Of a stretch of 16,697 bases of DNA, positions 1 through 7,332 are shown in pieces. Numbering within the stretch: the stretch's first letter is position 1; each line of letters starts with the position of its first letter. The DNA is from Bacillota bacterium (GTDB lineage Bacteria > Bacillota > Clostridia > Oscillospirales > Oscillospiraceae), in assembly GCA_023406225.1 (NCBI GenBank), contig JAEXWS010000022.1, positions 1 through 16,697 of the forward strand. The letters run 5' to 3'. A program made the translations under genes and the position numbers. The notes beneath the pieces were generated by a model. That model was not told where the DNA came from. It was given only the letters and a program-made list of their open reading frames with translations, and made no database searches.

Positions 1-141
1 GTCGATGGTCTTGCCCGCCTCGGCGGCGGAGAGGTCTCCGATGGCGGCGATCTGGTCGCCCACGATGCCCAGGTCCGCCCGGTAGCCCTTGACTCCGGTG
101 CCGTCTACGATGGTGCCGCCGGCGATCTTGATGTCAAACAT
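1..141 (-). CDS. D-aminoacylase-type amidohydrolase, N-terminal fragment
   Basis: This is a partial gene: only the first 47 codons are present and the rest lies beyond the left edge. The ATG at 141 is preceded by a purine-rich AAGGAAGG ribosome site. The N-terminus has the small beta-sandwich start typical of amidohydrolase-superfamily enzymes such as N-acyl-D-amino-acid deacylases and dihydroorotase-like proteins, with a 'GGTIVDGTG' segment followed by 'RADLGIVGDQIAAIGDL'. The metal-binding HxH motif would come just after the visible part, so the catalytic class cannot be confirmed. It is the last visible gene of a four-gene operon, 35 bp after a membrane protein, which suggests it acts in the cytoplasm on a substrate imported by the three upstream membrane proteins. 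Family assignment is fairly safe; the exact substrate is unknown. Confidence 0.75.
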   Translation of the reverse strand, partial: MFDIKIAGGTIVDGTGVKGYRADLGIVGDQIAAIGDLSAAEAGKTID

Positions 142-176
142 GTAAGTGCCTTCCTTCCTTTATTTCAGATGCGGGG

Positions 177-863
177 TCAATCCTCTTTCCCGGACGCTCC
201 GGCGGCCTGGGCGGCTTTCTTCTTGTCCGCCACGAAGAACATGCGGGAGATCAGGATGCCGCAGATGATGACCACCAGCGTCAAAATGCCGCCGTTGATG
301 CCCAGCTTGGAGCCGAAGAACAAGATGGCCAGGCCGCAGGCCAGGGTCAGCAGGCCGGACTTCAGGCTCTTTCTGGCCTGGTCCACGAAGATCGCGCCGA
401 AGAGGGCGGGCAGGATGTAGCTGAAGGAGGAGGTGACGAAGGCGGGCAGCAGGGGGATGACCTGAGTGCCGATGAGAACGAAGATGGTGATGAGGGACGC
501 GGACACCAGCACGGAGCAGGACACCCCGATGGTGCCCACCACGTCGCCCTCATGGGTGCCGGGCTCCACGCCCGCGACCTTCTGGGCCATGGAGGCGGCG
601 GGCATGCGGATGTCGCCGCAACTTCCCGCCAGCCAGCCGATGTAGGAGCCGGCCGCGCCCATGGTGGGGTAGTAGGCGATGGGCTGGACGATCCAGGAGA
701 TGCCGTAGCTGGCGGCCACGATGCCCCAGATCTGGAAGATCAATCCCCAGGAGGGCATCACGTCGTAGCGCAGACCCACGTAAATGGCGGGGATGAAGTT
801 GGCGATGATCGCAAGACCCATGGTGATGCGACCGTTGCGGATCACTTTCTGATTATAAGACAT
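177..863 (-). CDS. multi-pass membrane protein, probable transporter component
   Basis: A 228-residue, strongly hydrophobic protein with about six or seven predicted membrane segments, a short polar N-terminus and a basic, lysine-rich C-terminal tail. Between the early helices lies a polar, glycine-rich stretch (roughly residues 67-110) containing 'GSYIGWLAGSCGDIRMP' and 'GTHEGDVVGTIGVSCS'. Such conserved-looking loops inside a membrane protein often line a pore or a substrate site, but that is inference. The ATG at 863 has GGAGG eight bases upstream. It starts 28 bp after a DUF5058-type gene and ends 35 bp before the amidohydrolase, so it is translated as part of the same operon. It is not obviously homologous to its two DUF5058 neighbours. 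I do not recognise a named family; a role with the DUF5058 pair in uptake is a guess from gene order. Confidence 0.8.
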   Translation of the reverse strand: MSYNQKVIRNGRITMGLAIIANFIPAIYVGLRYDVMPSWGLIFQIWGIVAASYGISWIVQPIAYYPTMGAAGSYIGWLAGSCGDIRMPAASMAQKVAGVEPGTHEGDVVGTIGVSCSVLVSASLITIFVLIGTQVIPLLPAFVTSSFSYILPALFGAIFVDQARKSLKSGLLTLACGLAILFFGSKLGINGGILTLVVIICGILISRMFFVADKKKAAQAAGASGKED

Positions 864-891
864 AACTCAAACCTCCATCAATTTTGTGCCC

Positions 892-1596
892 TCAGCCGAC
901 GATGGCCTGGGTCACCAGAATGCCGAACACCAGGGAGATGCCAAGGGCCAGTTCCTGCAGGCGCTGGTGCTTTTTGAACACGGTGGTCATCACCAGCATC
1001 ATGCCGCCGCCCAGGAACGCGGGCAGCCACTTGGTGGAAAACGCGAAGGAGTAGAGCTGGTTGCAGAGGAGATAGGCGAACAGCGCCATGGTGGAGGCGC
1101 CCATCAGCGCCTTGATCCACTTGGGATCGTACTTGGTGTCCATCCAGGTGACCACTTTGTTCATCCGGTGAATGAGCAAAAACACGATGATGAGCCAGCC
1201 GAAGTTGTTCAGAGCCATGCCCCACAGGGCGTTGGCGAAGGTGGCCAGGTCAAAGCCCGCGCCGCCCACCTCGGCCCCGGTGATGTTGGCCATCAGGGAG
1301 ACGACGCCCAGCTCCGTCCGGGCCGCGCCCACGTCGCAAAGGCGCATCCAGGTGGTGGGGCTGCCGATCACGGCGATCAGGGCCAGCACGGAGACCACGG
1401 GGGACAGGGAGGGCCCAAGGCTCGTCAGCACGGAAGAGCGGATGCTGGCGGTGCGGCGGCTCTTGTCGATGCCCAGCCGGTCGGCCTCCTTCAAGGAATT
1501 GCGCAGGAACACGACCGCCTGGGAGACGGATGCGAACACCATAAGTCCGGACAGGACCCATAGCATGGGGCTGTTGATGATTGCGTTGATATCCAT
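892..1596 (-). CDS. DUF5058-family membrane protein (copy B)
   Basis: A 234-residue integral membrane protein with an N-terminal hydrophobic helix, a short cytoplasmic-looking basic segment (residues about 33-50), then four or five further helices. It is a clear paralogue of the gene immediately upstream. Both share 'SIRS', 'GPSLSP', a 'IAV-G-P--W' stretch, 'GAARTEL', 'ALW--ALN--GW', 'FLL-HRM' and 'AS--LF-YLL-N' in the same order. The family is recognised as DUF5058, whose biochemical function I do not know to be established. The ATG at 1596 has an AGGAGG site eight bases upstream. It lies 49 bp after copy A and 28 bp before the next membrane gene, in an operon that ends in an amidohydrolase. 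A transport role for the amidohydrolase substrate is inference. Confidence 0.85.
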   Translation of the reverse strand: MDINAIINSPMLWVLSGLMVFASVSQAVVFLRNSLKEADRLGIDKSRRTASIRSSVLTSLGPSLSPVVSVLALIAVIGSPTTWMRLCDVGAARTELGVVSLMANITGAEVGGAGFDLATFANALWGMALNNFGWLIIVFLLIHRMNKVVTWMDTKYDPKWIKALMGASTMALFAYLLCNQLYSFAFSTKWLPAFLGGGMMLVMTTVFKKHQRLQELALGISLVFGILVTQAIVG

Positions 1597-1645
1597 TTCC
1601 TTTTCCTCCTAAAAACCTTCAAAATCGTTTGCGGCGCGCGCCGGT

Positions 1646-2359
1646 CTATATCTTTGCCAGCAGGGTGGGAACGAACATCCCGGCCAGCATGGATATCCCG
1701 AGAGAGAGTTCCTGCAGGATGCGGTTTTTCGCGCAGATGCGGGTCAGAAACACCATGCACAGGGCGGAGACCACCGCGGCCACGGCGTGCAGGGAGGATT
1801 TGCCCACCACATTGTTCGCCAGAAGATATACGAACAGGCTGGTGGAGGCGGCGGCCATCAGGGTGGAGACATAGGGCTTGTCGAATTTCTCATAGAGCTT
1901 GTTGGTGATGCCGTCCATCCGGTGGGTCAGCAGGAACGTCACCACGATCCAGCCGCTTCCGTTGAGGGCGCAGGTCCAAAGGGCGTAGGACCAGGCGCTG
2001 GGCCCGATGTTTCCGTTCAGCTCCGTCACCCCGGCGAAGCCCGCGCCGATGGCGATGTTGGCAAGTTCCGTCCGCGCCGCGCCGATGTTGTTCAGATTGA
2101 ACCACGCGCTGGGCGCGCCCACGACGGCGATCATGCTGATGGCGATGATGATGGGCGATAAGGACGGCCCCGCCGCCGTGATGCAGGCGGAGCGGATGGA
2201 GGAGTGCACCTGCTTGGGCGTGATCTGCAGGTGATAGGCCTCCCGGATGGCGGTCCTTAAAAAGACGACGGCCTGGACCAGGATGATGAGGATCATGACG
2301 CTGCAGGCCAGCCAGATATCCCACCCGTTGACCCAGCTTTGGAAGCTTTGCTCACTCAC
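1646..2359 (-). CDS. DUF5058-family membrane protein (copy A)
   Basis: A 237-residue membrane protein and first gene of the minus-strand operon. I chose the GTG at 2359 because a GGGAGGT ribosome site sits just upstream. An in-frame ATG at 2410 would add 17 proline- and arginine-rich residues that do not look like coding sequence. An N-terminal hydrophobic helix is followed by a basic linker, then a 'GPSLSP' motif near residue 60, 'GAARTEL' near residue 90, and about four more helices. It is paralogous to copy B, so the operon carries a divergent tandem pair. Such pairs often form heteromeric complexes, but nothing in the sequence proves this. Substrate is unknown. The shared motifs make the family call firm; the function is not known. 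Confidence 0.85.
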   Translation of the reverse strand: MSEQSFQSWVNGWDIWLACSVMILIILVQAVVFLRTAIREAYHLQITPKQVHSSIRSACITAAGPSLSPIIIAISMIAVVGAPSAWFNLNNIGAARTELANIAIGAGFAGVTELNGNIGPSAWSYALWTCALNGSGWIVVTFLLTHRMDGITNKLYEKFDKPYVSTLMAAASTSLFVYLLANNVVGKSSLHAVAAVVSALCMVFLTRICAKNRILQELSLGISMLAGMFVPTLLAKI

Positions 2360-2498
2360 GCGCCGCCACCTCCCTGCCGGGGGCGTTTGCACATGGGGCG
2401 GAGCCCGCATTCCCGCGGGGACATGGACGATTTCCCATTCGTTTCATTTCTCCTTCCGGATTTCTGTGATACGAAAAATCCCCCTCTTGACCGTTCGT

Positions 2499-2512
2499 AT
2501 GTTACGTCACAT
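2499..2512. promoter_or_regulatory. candidate operator dyad before DUF5058 operon
   Basis: The 14-bp element ATGTTACGTCACAT is symmetric (ATGTnACGTnACAT). It touches the putative -10 element of the DUF5058 operon and extends over the likely transcription start. That position suits a repressor site. Which regulator binds is unknown; the neighbouring regulator gene at 2622-3947 is the obvious candidate. Confidence 0.4.
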
Positions 2513-2539
2513 TGTACAAGCCGGGAGAAAGCCGAAAAA
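2511..2539 (-). promoter_or_regulatory. candidate promoter of the DUF5058-amidohydrolase operon
   Basis: On the minus strand a TACAAT -10 box (2511-2516) is preceded after 17 bp by TTTTTC (2534-2539), a weak -35. The promoter lies just downstream of the regulator's terminator and about 150 bp before the GTG of the first gene. The poor -35 suggests an activator-dependent or weak promoter, or a wrong assignment. The leader between 2360 and 2500 shows no clear riboswitch. Confidence 0.35.
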
Positions 2540-2555
2540 TGTCTAAAAATTGGCC

Positions 2556-2594
2556 AAAAATAAAAACAGGGAAGGGACAAATTGTCCTTCCCTG
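2556..2594 (-). terminator. rho-independent terminator of the regulator gene
   Basis: On the minus strand an inverted repeat (2567-2594; arms of about 13 bp with one extra base in one arm) is followed by TTTTTATTTTT (2566-2556). It lies 28 bp after the regulator stop codon and separates that gene from the DUF5058 operon. Confidence 0.85.
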
Positions 2595-2621
2595 CTCTGG
2601 CGCCCGCCGGAACGCCGCCGT

Positions 2622-3947
2622 TTATTTCGTTAAAAAGACCTGGACGATCCGGGCCGGGCGGCCCTTCCGGCCGGAGACCTCCCGCCCCATCACGCAGGCG
2701 TAGCCCGCCGTCTCCAGCTTTTCAAGGAGCCGGTCCGCGCTGCGGCGGCTGATCTCCAGCGCCTGGGAGAGCTCTTCGGCGGTGAAGCAGTCCGTGTGGA
2801 TGCGGTCGGTAAAGGCGGCGATCTGGGCCACGGTCCCCGTGCTGAGGCCGGTGGCCGCCGCCACCTGCTGCCATTGGTCCAGGGCCGCGTCATGGTCCGC
2901 CTTTTTGGCGCTGCTGGGCTCCATGGTCAGAAAGGAGCCGTCGGTGAAGCGGAGGACCGCGCAGCTGCGGTTTTCCCGCTGGCAGGTGTAGAGGGACTTG
3001 GTGGCGCCCCGGTGGGCGTCCGCCACGGTCTTTCCGTAGCCCACGCCGATGGAGATGCGGTGGGCGCAGGCCTTCACCAGCCAGTCCAGCAGAGGAAGGG
3101 AACGGAAGAAATTCGTGTGGGCCTCGAAGATCTCCTTGGTGGAGAAGATCAGGTAATTGCGCGCCCCCTGCTCCACCACGGACCCGCTGATGAGATCGGC
3201 GTAGCGGTAGATCTGGCTGGCGATCTGCATCCGGCTCATGACAAAGGCGTAGTCCGTGGAGACCATGGCGGTAAATTCCGGCGGGAAGCCCAACTCCAGG
3301 GAGAGCACCACGAACTGCCCGTCGGCGCTCTCCTTGGCCAGCATCAGCTTCTGGGCAAATTCGATCTGCTCGCGGATGGTGTTGATGGTGGGATGGGCGA
3401 AGATATAGGGCATTTTGGCCTGCTCCATCGCCCCGGCCACGGTGTTCAGCCGGGTGATGCAGCCGCTGACCAGCTTTTTGCGCAGGCACTCCCGGTGGAA
3501 GTCCAGCGCCAGCTTGTTGTAATCCGGGCTGCGGGAATTGCCGCTGAAGCAGTACAGGTGCAGCCGCTCCTCGTCGTAGCCCAGCTCGCCGTACGCCTCC
3601 AGCACCATGTTGCGCTCATAGGTGTCGAAGCTGAGGCGGGTGATGTCCATCCCCTGCTTCAGCGCCAGCAGCAGCGCCCGGTAGATGGCGCTGCCCTCCC
3701 GGGGCAGATAAAGCCAGACCGTCTCCTGGCGGAGCCTGCTTTCCGTGTAGTGGAAGGAGGCGGCTCCGGCGAAGATCACCGCGTCAAATTCCCGCTGGCG
3801 GCCCTCCAGCAGCTCCGGCGACTCCTTGTAGTCGTTATAAAAAAGGTACAGCACGTCGATCTGGGGGAAATCCGCCTGAAACACCCGCTGAAAGCGGTCG
3901 TAGTAGATCTCCGAAAAGGACGCGGGCAGAATAACGGCGATGCGCAC
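2622..3947 (-). CDS. transcriptional regulator with GGDEF-like domain and C-terminal HTH
   Basis: A 441-residue protein. The start is a GTG at 3947 with AAGGAGAGG upstream. The N-terminal half (about 1-150) looks like an alpha/beta sensor domain of the PrpR-N/receiver kind. It is followed by a linker, then a degenerate GGDEF-like domain (about 210-325) with 'RISIGVGYGKT' where cyclases carry SIG(I/V)G. The GGDEF signature itself is absent, so nucleotide cyclase activity is not expected. The C-terminus (about 375-441) is a winged-helix DNA-binding region with 'FTAEELSQALEISRRSADRLLEKLE' split into two helices and a basic 'GRKGRPARI' wing. Degenerate GGDEF plus HTH recalls the CdaR/PucR group, although the order and N-terminus differ. 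It is divergent from the glycyl radical operon and sits upstream of the DUF5058 operon, so it may control both; that is inference. Confidence 0.8.
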   Translation of the reverse strand: MRIAVILPASFSEIYYDRFQRVFQADFPQIDVLYLFYNDYKESPELLEGRQREFDAVIFAGAASFHYTESRLRQETVWLYLPREGSAIYRALLLALKQGMDITRLSFDTYERNMVLEAYGELGYDEERLHLYCFSGNSRSPDYNKLALDFHRECLRKKLVSGCITRLNTVAGAMEQAKMPYIFAHPTINTIREQIEFAQKLMLAKESADGQFVVLSLELGFPPEFTAMVSTDYAFVMSRMQIASQIYRYADLISGSVVEQGARNYLIFSTKEIFEAHTNFFRSLPLLDWLVKACAHRISIGVGYGKTVADAHRGATKSLYTCQRENRSCAVLRFTDGSFLTMEPSSAKKADHDAALDQWQQVAAATGLSTGTVAQIAAFTDRIHTDCFTAEELSQALEISRRSADRLLEKLETAGYACVMGREVSGRKGRPARIVQVFLTK

Positions 3948-3979
3948 GGACAGCCTCTCCTTCCTGAAGCGGGGAAAAC

Positions 3980-3997
3980 GATATGGTCAATCATATC
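3980..3997. promoter_or_regulatory. inverted repeat over regulator -10, candidate autoregulatory site
   Basis: GATATG and CATATC form a perfect 6-bp inverted repeat with a 6-bp spacer. It covers the -10 box of the regulator promoter, which would suit negative autoregulation. No binding partner can be read from the sequence. Confidence 0.4.
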
Positions 3998-4018
3998 CGA
4001 AAGGGACCGCCTTGTAAA
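3990..4018 (-). promoter_or_regulatory. promoter of the regulator gene
   Basis: Read on the minus strand: TTTACA (4013-4018), a 17-bp spacer, and TATGAT (3990-3995), a good sigma-70/SigA match. Transcription would start near 3983, giving a short leader before the GTG at 3947. Confidence 0.7.
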
Positions 4019-4070
4019 GCGGGGAAACGCAGAGAGACGGCTTGTGCAGATTTCTGCGCCAAAAAGTTAA

Positions 4071-4086
4071 ATATTTCCCGAAATAT
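4071..4086. promoter_or_regulatory. candidate operator dyad upstream of glycyl radical operon
   Basis: ATATTTC-CC-GAAATAT is a perfect 7-bp inverted repeat ending 11 bp before the -35 box of the glycyl radical enzyme promoter. That position favours an activator. It shares the core CCGAAA with the region next to the regulator promoter (near 3996-4002), a weak hint of a common binding protein. Confidence 0.45.
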
Positions 4087-4097
4087 GCTTTTTCTGC

Positions 4098-4126
4098 TTG
4101 ACACAGGGAAGGACGCATGCTACATT
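4098..4126 (+). promoter_or_regulatory. promoter of the glycyl radical enzyme operon
   Basis: A consensus TTGACA (4098-4103) is followed after exactly 17 bp by TACATT (4121-4126). The predicted start near 4133 leaves a leader of about 45 nt before the ATG at 4180. Confidence 0.75.
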
Positions 4127-4179
4127 GGGGTAAAATAACGCACAAAAACACAGAATACTAAATTTTTGGAGGCGATGGT

Positions 4180-6549
4180 ATGATCACGGAGCGCATTGAG
4201 CGGATCAGACAGAACTATGTGAACGCAAAGCCGGCGATCTCCTGCGAGCGGGCGTGGCTGTGGACGGAGTCCCACAAGGAGACGGAGGGTCTGCCGGTGT
4301 GCATCCGGCGGGCCCGGGCCTTCTATGACTGCTGCGAGCGCATGGCGGTCCATATCTTCGACGGCGAGCTGGTGGTGGGCGCCATCGGGGAGCACCGCAA
4401 GTGCGGCATCCTGACCCCGGAGTTCTCCTGGCTGTGGGTGGAGAAGGAGATGGACGCTTTCTCCGACCGGCCCCAGGACCCCTATGAGATGACCGATGAG
4501 CAGCGGGCTTTCATGCGAAAGCAGGTCTTTCCCTACTGGAAGGGCCGGTCCCTGGAGGAGGCGTTCCTGGCCCGCCTGCCGGAGGACACCAGGAAGATCG
4601 GCGTGGATACCGGCGTCATCGACAACGACTCCAAGTGGCGCCAGGCCGTGGGCGAGGTCACTCCGGACTATCAGGACGTGCTGTTTAAAAAGGGCTTCGG
4701 CGGGCTGATCCGGGAGGCGGAGGCCCACATCGCCGCCCTGGACGGGACAAAGCCCGACGACCAGGACAAGAAGGATTTTTACGAGTCCACCATCTGGACC
4801 TCCAAAGGCATCATCCGCTATGCCAACCGCTATGCCGACGAGGCGGAGCGCCTGGCGGCTGCGGAGACGGACGCCGTCCGGGCGGAGGAGCTGCGGACCA
4901 TCGCCCAAAACTGCCGCCGGGTGCCCGAGCATCCGCCGGAGAGCTTTTACGAGGCCATCCAGTTCCTGTGGTTCACCCAGATCGGCGGCATCCTGTCCGA
5001 AAATCCCCTGTCCCTGAACCCCGGCCGGTTCGACCAGTACATGGACCCCTACTATGAGCGGGACCTTGCGAAGGGCGCCGTCACCGGGGACTTCGCCCAG
5101 GAGCTGGTGGAGGCGCTGTGGCTGAAATACTCCGAGTGGGTGTGGACGATCTCCGCCAATACGGCGGACTACTTCGCGGGCTATAACCAGTTCCAGAACC
5201 TGACGGTGGGCGGCAAAAAACGGGACGGCAGTGACGGCACGAACGTCGTCACCTTCATGGCCATGAAGGCCACGGAAGAGGTCAAGACCCACCAGCCGGG
5301 CCTGTCCGTCCGGGTGCAGGCGGACTGCCCCAAGGAATTTATGGACGCGGTGACCCACCTGGTGTCTCTGGGCACGGGCTTCCCCGCCATCCACTCCGAC
5401 GCCGTGGGCTACCAGATGCTGCTGAACGCCGGCTACGAGCCGGACGACGCCCGGGACTGGAACAACTGCGGCTGCGTGGTGCCCCACTTCCGCAAGACCG
5501 GGGAGTGGACCGCGGCGGTGAATGTGAACTTCGGCTCCGCCCTGGAATACGCCCTGAACCAGGGCCGCTCCCTGATGACCGGGGAGCAGATGGGCCTGGA
5601 CGAGCGCCCCGCCGGGGAGTTTTCCTCCTATGAAGAGGTGAAGGACGCGTTTTACAAACAGTTCGACAACCTCTGCCGCCATTCCGTCATCCTCACGGTG
5701 GAGGCCCAGCGGCTCCACAAGGAGATGGTGCCCCGGCCCTTCCTCTCCTCCTGCATCGAAAACTGCATGGAAACCGGCAGGGACCTGAGCCAGGGCGGCG
5801 CGAAGTACAACGTGGGCCCCGTCATCACGGGCATCGGCCTGGCGGTGGTGGCCAACTCCCTGGCCGCCGTGCGCAAGCTGGTGTTCGAGGACAGGGTCTG
5901 CGATATGGCCACCCTGGTCAAGGCCCTCCAGGCCAACTGGGAGGGATATGAGGACCTGCGCCAAAAGGCGCGGGACTGCCCCAAGTACGGCAACGACGAC
6001 GACTATGCGGACGCCATCGCCGTCGAGGTGGCCAACCACTACTACCACGAGATCCACGGCTACAAGGACATCTTCGGCTCCCCCTTCACCACGGCGTTCA
6101 TGGGCATCTCCAACTACATCCCCATGGGCCGGGTCCTGGGCGCCACCCCCTGCGGCCGGAAAAACGGCGAGCCCTCCAGCGAGGGCGTGTCCCCCTATGT
6201 GGGCACGGACCGCTCCACCCCCCTGGCGGCCATGCGCTCCAGCGCCAAGCTCAACCAGGAGATCCACTCCGGCGGCACCCTGTTGAACCTGCGGCTCAAC
6301 CACGAGTTGGTGGCCACCAAGCGGGGCCAGGCCAATCTGGGGGCCATGATCCAGACCCTGTTTTCCCTGGGGGCGTTCCATGTGCAGTTCAACTGCATCT
6401 CCTCCAAGCTCCTGCGGGACGCCCAGGACCATCCCGAGAACTACAAGGACCTGCTGGTGCGGGTGGCGGGCTACTCCACCCAGTTCGTGAACCTGTCCCG
6501 CTCCATGCAGGACGCCATCATCGCCCGGACCGAGCACAGCGAATTTTAA
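4180..6549 (+). CDS. glycyl radical enzyme (pyruvate formate-lyase superfamily), substrate unassigned
   Basis: A 789-residue enzyme of normal length for the PFL/dehydratase superfamily. The glycyl radical loop is near the C-terminus ('RVAGYSTQF', radical Gly764, 26 residues from the end). The active-site cysteine loop is 'WNNCGCVVPHF', with Cys432 at the canonical thiyl position and a second cysteine at 430. Most characterised diol, choline and hydroxyproline enzymes have GCVEP here, with a catalytic glutamate; in this protein that glutamate is Val434. Pyruvate formate-lyase has adjacent cysteines, which is also different. The pattern therefore does not match any class I can name. Other family landmarks include 'NPGRFDQYM' near residue 284. 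The ATG has GGAGG eight bases upstream. The activase follows after 20 bp. It acts in the cytoplasm under anaerobic conditions. Radical C-C, C-O or C-N cleavage, or addition, is possible; the substrate is unknown. Confidence 0.93.
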   Translation: MITERIERIRQNYVNAKPAISCERAWLWTESHKETEGLPVCIRRARAFYDCCERMAVHIFDGELVVGAIGEHRKCGILTPEFSWLWVEKEMDAFSDRPQDPYEMTDEQRAFMRKQVFPYWKGRSLEEAFLARLPEDTRKIGVDTGVIDNDSKWRQAVGEVTPDYQDVLFKKGFGGLIREAEAHIAALDGTKPDDQDKKDFYESTIWTSKGIIRYANRYADEAERLAAAETDAVRAEELRTIAQNCRRVPEHPPESFYEAIQFLWFTQIGGILSENPLSLNPGRFDQYMDPYYERDLAKGAVTGDFAQELVEALWLKYSEWVWTISANTADYFAGYNQFQNLTVGGKKRDGSDGTNVVTFMAMKATEEVKTHQPGLSVRVQADCPKEFMDAVTHLVSLGTGFPAIHSDAVGYQMLLNAGYEPDDARDWNNCGCVVPHFRKTGEWTAAVNVNFGSALEYALNQGRSLMTGEQMGLDERPAGEFSSYEEVKDAFYKQFDNLCRHSVILTVEAQRLHKEMVPRPFLSSCIENCMETGRDLSQGGAKYNVGPVITGIGLAVVANSLAAVRKLVFEDRVCDMATLVKALQANWEGYEDLRQKARDCPKYGNDDDYADAIAVEVANHYYHEIHGYKDIFGSPFTTAFMGISNYIPMGRVLGATPCGRKNGEPSSEGVSPYVGTDRSTPLAAMRSSAKLNQEIHSGGTLLNLRLNHELVATKRGQANLGAMIQTLFSLGAFHVQFNCISSKLLRDAQDHPENYKDLLVRVAGYSTQFVNLSRSMQDAIIARTEHSEF

Positions 6550-6569
6550 AGATCCAAACGGAGGACCTT

Positions 6570-7310
6570 ATGGGCGGATACATCATGCAGCTTCAAAACT
6601 TCTCCGTCAACGACGGGGAGGGCATCCGGACCGTCGTTTTCATGGCCGGGTGCCCCCTCCGGTGCGCCTGGTGCGCCAACCCCGAGGGGCAGACCCTGCA
6701 AAATCCCATGACCCACTGGGCGGAGACGGAGGACGTGCTCAAGGAGCTGCGGCGGCAGAGCATCTTCTACCGCTATTCCGGCGGCGGGGTCACCTTCTCC
6801 GGCGGGGAGGCCACGGCTCAGCCGGAGTTTCTCACGGAGCTGGCGGAGGCGCTGTATGACGAGGGGTTCTCCCTGGCGCTGGAGACCTGCGGCCAGTTCG
6901 ACTTTGACCGCCTGCGGCCGGTGCTGGAGAAGATGGACCTCATCTTTATGGACCTCAAGCACATCGACCCGGAGGCCCACCGCCGCTTCACCGGGGCGGA
7001 TAACCGCCTTATTCTGGAAAACCTCCGCCGGACGGCGGAGGCGGGCTTTCCGCTGGTGGTGCGCATCCCGGCCATCCAGGGCGCGAACTGCGGCGGGGAG
7101 GATCTGCGGGGGGCCTTCGCCTTCCTCCGGGACAACGTCCCCGGCGCGGCGGTGGAATTCCTTCCTTACCACCGCTATGGCGAGGGAAAGTATAAGGAGC
7201 TGGGCCTGCCCGCGCCGGACGCGCGCTTTTCCGCCCCCACGGCGGAACAGCTGGAGCTGTGGGGAGAATGGGCTTGCGCTTACGGACTGCATGTGGTATC
7301 GTATCGCTGA
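6570..7310 (+). CDS. glycyl radical enzyme activase (radical SAM)
   Basis: A 246-residue radical-SAM protein that should install the glycyl radical on the preceding gene product, using S-adenosylmethionine and a [4Fe-4S] cluster. The cluster motif CxxxCxxC is Cys28, Cys32 and Cys35 ('GCPLRCAWC'). It is preceded by 'DGEGIRTVVF' and followed by the SAM-binding 'SGGGVTFSGGE' (about 70-80) and 'FMDLKH' (about 126-131). Most dehydratase-type activases carry a ferredoxin-like insertion with extra cysteine clusters after CxxxCxxC. It is missing here, so the protein resembles the short PFL activase. The usual SGGEP proline is alanine (SGGEA). The ATG at 6570 has GGAGG close upstream; a second in-frame ATG at 6585 is possible. 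Operon position, 20 bp after the enzyme and 22 bp before the regulator, supports the pairing. Confidence 0.93.
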   Translation: MGGYIMQLQNFSVNDGEGIRTVVFMAGCPLRCAWCANPEGQTLQNPMTHWAETEDVLKELRRQSIFYRYSGGGVTFSGGEATAQPEFLTELAEALYDEGFSLALETCGQFDFDRLRPVLEKMDLIFMDLKHIDPEAHRRFTGADNRLILENLRRTAEAGFPLVVRIPAIQGANCGGEDLRGAFAFLRDNVPGAAVEFLPYHRYGEGKYKELGLPAPDARFSAPTAEQLELWGEWACAYGLHVVSYR

Positions 7311-7332
7311 GACAGACGGAAGGAGACGGCGC

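Noticed and set aside
2360..2410. Upstream ATG at 2410 for DUF5058 copy A
   Set aside because: It adds a Pro/Arg-rich stretch before the GTG that has the ribosome site, and the GTG start aligns with copy B.
4120..6537. 805-residue open frame antisense to the glycyl radical enzyme
   Set aside because: It is the complementary frame of a well-supported gene in GC-rich DNA, is rich in Gly, His, Val and Leu with no recognisable domain, and has no ribosome site.
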